DNA of 5,815 nucleotides, taken from the NCBI GenBank assembly GCA_003567835.1, contig PWYO01000118.1, forward strand, positions 1-5,815, in the 5' to 3' direction. Made by a program: the position numbers and the translations under genes. The first letter of the stretch is position 1; each line of letters begins with the position of its first letter. Positions 1 to 3,499 of the stretch are shown one piece after another. This stretch comes from Actinomycetota bacterium. Lineage in GTDB: Bacteria > Actinomycetota > Humimicrobiia > Humimicrobiales > Humimicrobiaceae. The notes beneath the pieces are model-generated. The model was given only the letters and a program-made list of their open reading frames with translations, was not told the origin of the DNA and ran no database searches.

Positions 1-1
1 A

Positions 2-106
2 TCCTCAGATATACCAAAGGCACTGAGACTGTATATGGCCAATACCGCTGTATGTGTGTTTATCATAATCATAGTGTTTGCAGGTATATACTTTTTATTA
101 CCGTAA
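2..106 (+). CDS. C-terminal end of an unidentified membrane protein (5' partial)
   Basis: An open frame enters from the left edge and stops at TAA 104-106, giving 34 residues. The visible tail starts with a short polar stretch (SSDIPKALRLYMAN). It continues as one strongly hydrophobic segment of about 20 residues (roughly codons 15-34, including VCVFIIIIVFAG) and ends directly with FLLP. This looks like the last transmembrane helix of an integral membrane protein that finishes at the membrane face. The stop lies 12 bases before the ATG of the gpsA-like gene, so the two are probably co-transcribed. The family cannot be assigned from 34 residues. The polar-then-hydrophobic ending loosely resembles the last helix of UbiA-type prenyltransferases, but this is only an impression. 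The tail does not look like PlsY, the acyltransferase often found beside gpsA. The reading frame is plausible rather than proven, since the evidence is hydrophobicity and spacing only. Confidence 0.5.
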   Translation, partial: SSDIPKALRLYMANTAVCVFIIIIVFAGIYFLLP

Positions 107-108
107 TA

Positions 109-114
109 GAAAGG
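109..114 (+). promoter_or_regulatory. Ribosome binding site of the gpsA-like gene; decides the start
   Basis: GAAAGG lies 4 bases before ATG 119-121. An in-frame GTG at 116-118 is only 1 base from this site and is too close to be used. The GTG at 122-124 is possible by spacing (7 bases) but is a weaker start codon. ATG 119 is therefore preferred. Confidence 0.6.
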
Positions 115-118
115 TGTG

Positions 119-1141
119 ATGGTGAAAGCAGCCGTTCTTGGTGCAGGGTATATGGGCAGTGCCATAACTTTCCCCCTGACCCATAGAGGCATTGCGGTCA
201 ATCTCTGGGGAACCTGGCTTGATGATGATATGCTGTCCAGCTGCCGGCGGGGCAAGCATCCCCGATTGCAAAAACCCCTGCCTGCAGGGGTGCGCCTTTT
301 ACCATCTTCGGAACTCCAAGAGGCTGTGGATGGCGTCCAGGCGGTTTTTATTGCTGTCTCCAGCATCGGTTTTATCCCTGTTTTTTCCAAATTGCTGGGC
401 TGTGGGGGCATCAAAGAGGCGGAGATTTATGTACTTACCAAAGGTATTGTAGAATACCAGGGCAAACCTGAGCGTATCAGCCGGGCTGCAGCGGCCATGT
501 TTGAAAAAAAATTTGGCCAGCAGCCGCTATGGGTTTCAGTGGGAGGGCCTGTGAAGGCCATGGAGCTGGCCCATGGTATCCCCACTTTAAGCATTTATGG
601 GCAAAACAGTAAGGCGGTACCGGATATAAGCCGCTTTAGGACCCCGTATTACCGGATCAGGTCCACCTATGATGGTGTAGGGGTCGAGCTTTGTTCTGCA
701 TTTAAAAATGTTTATGCCCTTTTGCTGGGAATTTGTGACGGGCTCTACGGCCAACAGGATCGACTCTATCACAATTTCAGCGCACTTTTGTTCAGCCAGG
801 CAGCTGCTGAGCTAAAAGAAATTTTGTCCTGCAGCGGGGCTGACCCTGAAACGGTTTATACAGCAGCCGGTATCGGGGATCTTTATGTGACTGCCCAGTC
901 AGGCAGAAACCGGCGTTATGGGGAACTGGTGGGCAGAGGTATGCAACCCCATAAAGCCTACCAAAAAATGATGAGAGACCAGGAGATTGCAGAAGGATAC
1001 CCTGGGCTCAAGCTGGGCCTGCGGTATGTCAAAAAGCTTTGTATAGAAAGAAGGCTGCCCCTTTTGGGCAGCCTGTATACAATCATAGTTGAAGCGGGGA
1101 ATCCAGAAAAAATTCTGACCCGGTTTGCATCAGGTCTTTGA
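119..1141 (+). CDS. gpsA: NAD(P)-dependent glycerol-3-phosphate dehydrogenase, divergent GpsA type
   Basis: Predicted cytosolic enzyme that interconverts dihydroxyacetone phosphate and sn-glycerol 3-phosphate, the backbone precursor of phospholipids. Counting from ATG 119 it has 340 residues, a normal GpsA length. The N-terminal Rossmann fold shows GAGYMG at residues 8-13. TKG at 107-109 supplies the lysine (K108) that matches the active-site lysine of this family. GGP at 142-144 matches the conserved SGP segment. The C-terminal helical domain carries GVE...AFKN (K196, N197), the catalytic Lys-Asn pair. GIGDL (251-255) and GRNRRYG (262-268, with R263 and N264 as substrate-phosphate residues) complete the set. 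Differences from typical bacterial GpsA are the YMG in the nucleotide loop (usually SWG) and a shortened loop before GRNRR in place of the usual TCTSxxSRN. The enzyme should be active, but it belongs to a divergent subgroup and a relaxed or altered substrate cannot be excluded. It follows the upstream membrane protein gene by 12 bases. Its TGA directly abuts the stop of the convergent gene, and no terminator for it is visible. Confidence 0.85.
   Translation: MVKAAVLGAGYMGSAITFPLTHRGIAVNLWGTWLDDDMLSSCRRGKHPRLQKPLPAGVRLLPSSELQEAVDGVQAVFIAVSSIGFIPVFSKLLGCGGIKEAEIYVLTKGIVEYQGKPERISRAAAAMFEKKFGQQPLWVSVGGPVKAMELAHGIPTLSIYGQNSKAVPDISRFRTPYYRIRSTYDGVGVELCSAFKNVYALLLGICDGLYGQQDRLYHNFSALLFSQAAAELKEILSCSGADPETVYTAAGIGDLYVTAQSGRNRRYGELVGRGMQPHKAYQKMMRDQEIAEGYPGLKLGLRYVKKLCIERRLPLLGSLYTIIVEAGNPEKILTRFASGL
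1041..1080 (-). terminator. Terminator-like hairpin inside the 3' end of gpsA, oriented for the convergent gene
   Basis: Positions 1052-1060 (AGGCTGCCC) and 1066-1074 (GGGCAGCCT) form a perfect 9-bp GC-rich stem with a 5-base loop. A second outer pairing, GTATA 1041-1045 with TATAC 1076-1080, can extend it. Read on the minus strand the stem is followed by TCTTTCT, a pyrimidine-rich tail. This suits a moderate Rho-independent terminator for the leftward citrate synthase transcript, about 70 bases past its stop. On the plus strand no T-run follows. It lies wholly in gpsA coding sequence (RRLPLLGSLYTI), so part of the symmetry may be a coding accident. Confidence 0.4.
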
Positions 1142-2536
1142 TTATTCCACACGGCTTTCCCGCAGTTTGAAAAGCTCCGGCATATACTTTTTTACCAGCT
1201 GTTCCATTTCTGCATCGCTTACTACGGTTATACGGTGATTTTCATCATATTCATGATCTACCCATTCTTTGATCTTTTTTACTCTGGGGTCTTTTTTATC
1301 GATTTTTCTATCCCCTTTTAGCAAAAAGTAACTGTTCAGCCAGGCCGCTATGCCTGCCAGGCCGGAGTGTGAGTTGATGACCACCGTGGGCGGTTTACCC
1401 AAAACTTTTGTGGTGTCGAATATATTATAGATCTCTTCATCTTTGAGCAGACCGTCAGCATGGATTCCTGCACGCGTGGAGTTAAATGCTCTACCCACAA
1501 AAGGAGTCCTGGGCGGTATTTCATAGTCAAGCTCATTTTCAAAATATTCAGCGATTTCACTGATAACCTGAAGGTTCATGCCGAAAGTTTGCCCTTTCAG
1601 CTGGGCAAACTCAACCACCATGGCCTCCAGCGGAGTATTCCCAGTACGTTCCCCGATGCCCAGCAGGGAAGTATTGACCGATGATGCACCATAAAGCCAG
1701 GCATTTACTGAGTTGGTGACTGCATTATAAAAGTCATTGTGTCCATGCCACTCCAGCCATTCTGAGGGCACTTCACCGTAATTGACTAGGCCGTAAATGA
1801 TCTGGGGAACACTTCTGGGCAGGGCCACGCCCTGCAGTGAAACCCCCAGACCCAGTGTATCGCAAGCCCTAATTTTAACCGGTGAATCGGCCTCTCTGGC
1901 CAATTCCATTAACTTGTTTACAAAGGGCAGTACAAAACCGTAAAAGTCTGCTCTGGTTATATCCTCCAGATGACAACGGGGAATAACCCCTGCTTCAAGG
2001 GCGTCCCGCACCACCTGAAGGTATGCTTCGATGGCCTCAGATCGGTTCATATTAAGCTTTTTAAATATATGGTAGTCTGAACAAGAGACCAAGATGCCTG
2101 TTTCTTTGATGCCTAGATTTTTCACAATGTCAAAATCTTCTTTTTTAGCCCTTATCCAGGATGATATTTGGGGGTATTCATATCCCTTTTCCATGCACTT
2201 GCTGACTGCTTCCTTGTCTTTTTTAGAGTATACAAAAAACTCGCATTGTCGGATGATCCCTGCACCATTATCCAACTGGTGTATATAATCATAGATTTGA
2301 CTGATTTGTTCTGCCGTGTAGGGGGATCTTGCCTGCTGACCGTCACGGAATGTGGTGTCGGTAATATTCAGTTTTTCGGGGATATTCATGGGTACTACCC
2401 GATGGTTGAATACAATCTTGGGGATCTCTGTATAAGGGTAGAAATTTCTAAAAAGATTAGGCTCATCTACATCCTTAAAATTGTATTCAATTTCCTGCAT
2501 CCTTGTTTTTTTGTTGTATTTTACATTGCTTCCCAT
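1142..2536 (-). CDS. Probable Re-citrate synthase (homocitrate/isopropylmalate synthase superfamily)
   Basis: A 464-residue enzyme of the pyruvate-carboxyltransferase (HMGL-like) TIM-barrel family. The first ~55 residues are an N-terminal extension. The barrel then opens with DTTFRDGQQAR (60-70), whose R64 and D65 are the family's catalytic Arg and metal-binding Asp. Later motifs are ACDTLG (224-229), HGHND (264-268, metal-binding histidines H264 and H266) and GERTGN (295-300). The post-barrel helper segment FNSTRAGIHADG (351-362, H359) follows. The C-terminal leucine-regulatory domain of classical LeuA is absent. DTTFRDGQQAR instead of the usual DTTLRDGEQ, the N-terminal extension and the length match the Re-face citrate synthases known from Clostridium kluyveri, Syntrophus and other anaerobes. 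These condense acetyl-CoA with oxaloacetate to citrate. Placement near PFOR fits a route to 2-oxoglutarate and glutamate. Such genes are often labelled 2-isopropylmalate or homocitrate synthase; homocitrate synthase is the main alternative. ATG 2536 is supported by a GGAGGA site 4-5 bases upstream. Confidence 0.8.
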   Translation of the reverse strand: MGSNVKYNKKTRMQEIEYNFKDVDEPNLFRNFYPYTEIPKIVFNHRVVPMNIPEKLNITDTTFRDGQQARSPYTAEQISQIYDYIHQLDNGAGIIRQCEFFVYSKKDKEAVSKCMEKGYEYPQISSWIRAKKEDFDIVKNLGIKETGILVSCSDYHIFKKLNMNRSEAIEAYLQVVRDALEAGVIPRCHLEDITRADFYGFVLPFVNKLMELAREADSPVKIRACDTLGLGVSLQGVALPRSVPQIIYGLVNYGEVPSEWLEWHGHNDFYNAVTNSVNAWLYGASSVNTSLLGIGERTGNTPLEAMVVEFAQLKGQTFGMNLQVISEIAEYFENELDYEIPPRTPFVGRAFNSTRAGIHADGLLKDEEIYNIFDTTKVLGKPPTVVINSHSGLAGIAAWLNSYFLLKGDRKIDKKDPRVKKIKEWVDHEYDENHRITVVSDAEMEQLVKKYMPELFKLRESRVE

Positions 2537-2540
2537 ATCT

Positions 2541-2548
2541 TCCTCCTT
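2541..2548 (-). promoter_or_regulatory. Strong ribosome binding site of the Re-citrate synthase gene
   Basis: On the minus strand AAGGAGGA precedes the ATG at 2536 with an AGAT spacer (4-5 bases depending on where the site is taken to end). This near-perfect Shine-Dalgarno sequence fixes the start at 2536 rather than at the internal Met 13. Confidence 0.85.
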
Positions 2549-2557
2549 TTGTGGCTG

Positions 2558-2572
2558 CTTTCAGTTTGAAAG
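2558..2572. repeat. Short perfect inverted repeat in the 5' leader of the citrate synthase gene
   Basis: CTTTCA (2558-2563) and TGAAAG (2567-2572) are perfect complements separated by GTT. The element lies between the leftward promoter region and the ribosome binding site, about 9 bases upstream of the latter. It could form a small mRNA hairpin (6 bp, 3-base loop) or be a protein-binding half of a control region. It is AT-rich and short, so chance is possible. Confidence 0.35.
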
Positions 2573-2578
2573 TATCAG

Positions 2579-2604
2579 TATTTTAGCAAAAGTAGGCTAA
2601 AATA
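2579..2604. promoter_or_regulatory. Candidate operator: 9-bp inverted repeat with a nearby direct copy
   Basis: TATTTTAGC (2579-2587) and GCTAAAATA (2596-2604) are perfect 9-base inverted arms around an 8-base spacer, 26 bases in all. GGCTAAAATA at 2595-2604 also recurs as GGTTAAAATA at 2609-2618 (9 of 10 bases, 14-base period). The arms overlap the proposed leftward -10 and transcription start, which is where a repressor site would act. It resembles no operator that I can name with confidence. Confidence 0.45.
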
Positions 2605-2631
2605 TATAGGTTAAAATAATCACTTTTTAAA
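2603..2631 (-). promoter_or_regulatory. Weak candidate promoter for the Re-citrate synthase gene
   Basis: On the minus strand TTTAAA (2631-2626) and TATATA (2608-2603) are separated by 17 bases, each matching 4 of 6 sigma-A consensus positions. The transcript would start near 2596 and have a leader of about 60 bases. The region is so AT-rich that other placements are possible. Confidence 0.3.
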
Positions 2632-2646
2632 AACTGGCATTGCTTG

Positions 2647-2656
2647 TTTGCGCAAA
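2647..2656. repeat. Perfect 10-bp palindrome upstream of the fmdE-like promoter
   Basis: TTTGCGCAAA reads the same on both strands and lies two bases upstream of the proposed -35 element of the rightward promoter (2659-2664). It stands out as a GC core in an AT-rich spacer. The position suits an activator or repressor site, but nothing in the window identifies a cognate regulator. Confidence 0.3.
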
Positions 2657-2658
2657 AC

Positions 2659-2687
2659 TTGTAGCTGTTATCTGGACATTATATAAT
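2659..2687 (+). promoter_or_regulatory. Sigma-A type promoter for the fmdE-like gene
   Basis: A consensus -10 hexamer, TATAAT, lies at 2682-2687. TTGTAG (2659-2664) lies 17 bases upstream and matches the first three -35 positions. Transcription would begin near 2694, leaving a short leader of about 20 bases before ATG 2716. The -10 and spacing are good and the -35 is weak, so an activator may help. Confidence 0.55.
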
Positions 2688-2704
2688 AATACAATAATGA
2701 AAAG

Positions 2705-2710
2705 AAAGGA
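2705..2710 (+). promoter_or_regulatory. Ribosome binding site of the fmdE-like gene
   Basis: AAAGGA ends 5 bases before ATG 2716-2718. The spacing is suitable and it supports this start for the FmdE-family protein. Confidence 0.65.
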
Positions 2711-2715
2711 CAGAG

Positions 2716-3426
2716 ATGGGATACAGGGATACCATTGACCGATACATACAAGAAGAAAATGTAGGTGCATTATTGGAAAAATCGGCGGAGTTTCACGGCC
2801 ATATCTGCAGTTTTTCCGCATATGGGGTCAAAGCTGGTTTTTATGCCATGCAGCAGCTGGCTTTGACCAATGAAGGCATGGAAGAGGTGCTGGCCATAGT
2901 AGAAGCCAATAATTGTTTCAGTGACGGCATTCAGCTGGTGACGGGATGCACCTTTGGAAATAATGCACTGGTATTCAAAGATCTGGGAAAGACGGCTGTA
3001 ACTGTAATTAGCCGTAAAACAAGCCAGGCAATCAGGATGGCTTTAAAAAAGGACTATTGGGAGTCCCGAAAAGCAGTATATCCTGAATTATTTGACCTTT
3101 TTGATACCATGGTTACCAGAAGAGAAAAAGTCTCTGAGGCCCAAAAGCAGAGATTTTTCTTACAGGCCGAACAAATGGCCCGGACTGAGATCAAGGTCCC
3201 TGCAGAAGAAATATTTGGTATTCAAAAAATGGAAGCAGAGATGCCCAATTATGCCCCCATACACGACTCTGCGGTCTGTGCGCTATGCGGAGAATCAGTC
3301 ATGGAGACCAGAGCCAGGATCAGGGGCGGGGCCCCAGCCTGTATAAGCTGCATCAAAGATCCTTATTTCTATCTGGACGGGTTTGGGATCGGCTACAAAG
3401 AGGGGAAAAGCGAGCACAGCAGCTAG
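2716..3426 (+). CDS. FmdE-family metal-binding protein with C-terminal zinc-ribbon-like tail
   Basis: A 236-residue soluble protein of the FmdE family, named after a gene in methanogen formylmethanofuran dehydrogenase operons but common in anaerobic bacteria, where its function is unknown. FHGHIC (26-31) is the family's His/Cys metal-site motif. It is followed by NNCFSDGIQ (65-73, with C67 and D70) and TGCTFGNN (76-83, with C78), which together form the family core. A helical linker (about 110-180) leads to CALCGE (188-193) and CISC (209-212). This is a four-cysteine set (C188, C191, C209, C212) typical of the zinc-ribbon tail found in longer family members. No signal peptide or membrane segment is seen. 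The motif normally continues Cys-Pro-Gly, whereas here it is Cys-Ser-Phe. No formylmethanofuran dehydrogenase gene is nearby, so a methanogenic role is unlikely. The gene is divergent from the Re-citrate synthase gene and convergent with PFOR. A role in metal or cofactor delivery to a redox enzyme is inference only. Confidence 0.85.
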   Translation: MGYRDTIDRYIQEENVGALLEKSAEFHGHICSFSAYGVKAGFYAMQQLALTNEGMEEVLAIVEANNCFSDGIQLVTGCTFGNNALVFKDLGKTAVTVISRKTSQAIRMALKKDYWESRKAVYPELFDLFDTMVTRREKVSEAQKQRFFLQAEQMARTEIKVPAEEIFGIQKMEAEMPNYAPIHDSAVCALCGESVMETRARIRGGAPACISCIKDPYFYLDGFGIGYKEGKSEHSS

Positions 3427-3457
3427 TTTTACTGGATTAAAAAGGAAAATAATTTAT

Positions 3458-3491
3458 AAAAAAAGCGCAAGGGTTTTACCCTTTCGCTTTT
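3458..3491 (-). terminator. Rho-independent terminator of the PFOR gene, probably bidirectional
   Basis: AAGGG (3469-3473) pairs with CCCTT (3479-3483) around a TTTTA loop. After one C/T mismatch, GCG (3465-3467) pairs with CGC (3485-3487), and AAAA (3461-3464) pairs with TTTT (3488-3491). On the minus strand the stem is followed by seven T (3464-3458), making a strong terminator 9 bases past the PFOR stop. On the plus strand only four T follow, so it would be a weaker terminator for the fmdE-like transcript that ends at 3426. Confidence 0.8.
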
Positions 3492-3499
3492 GGCTATCC

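Noticed and set aside
1819..1835. Perfect 7-bp inverted repeat GCAGGGC / GCCCTGC with a 3-base loop inside the citrate synthase gene
   Set aside because: It encodes the ordinary segment LQGVALP in mid-gene and has no T-run on either side, so it is best explained as a coding coincidence.
1142..2536. Assignment as classical 2-isopropylmalate synthase (leuA)
   Set aside because: The regulatory C-terminal domain is missing, the opening motif differs and no leucine genes are nearby. Re-citrate synthase explains the features better.
2168..2569. Open frame of 133 codons on the plus strand with a hydrophobic C-terminus, antisense to the start of the citrate synthase gene
   Set aside because: It is the complement of well-conserved coding sequence and runs through the ribosome binding site of the real gene. 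The hydrophobicity arises from complementing a polar N-terminal region.
2716..3426. Assignment as a true formylmethanofuran dehydrogenase subunit
   Set aside because: FmdE is not a catalytic subunit, no fmd/fwd genes are visible and the other genes in the window look bacterial.
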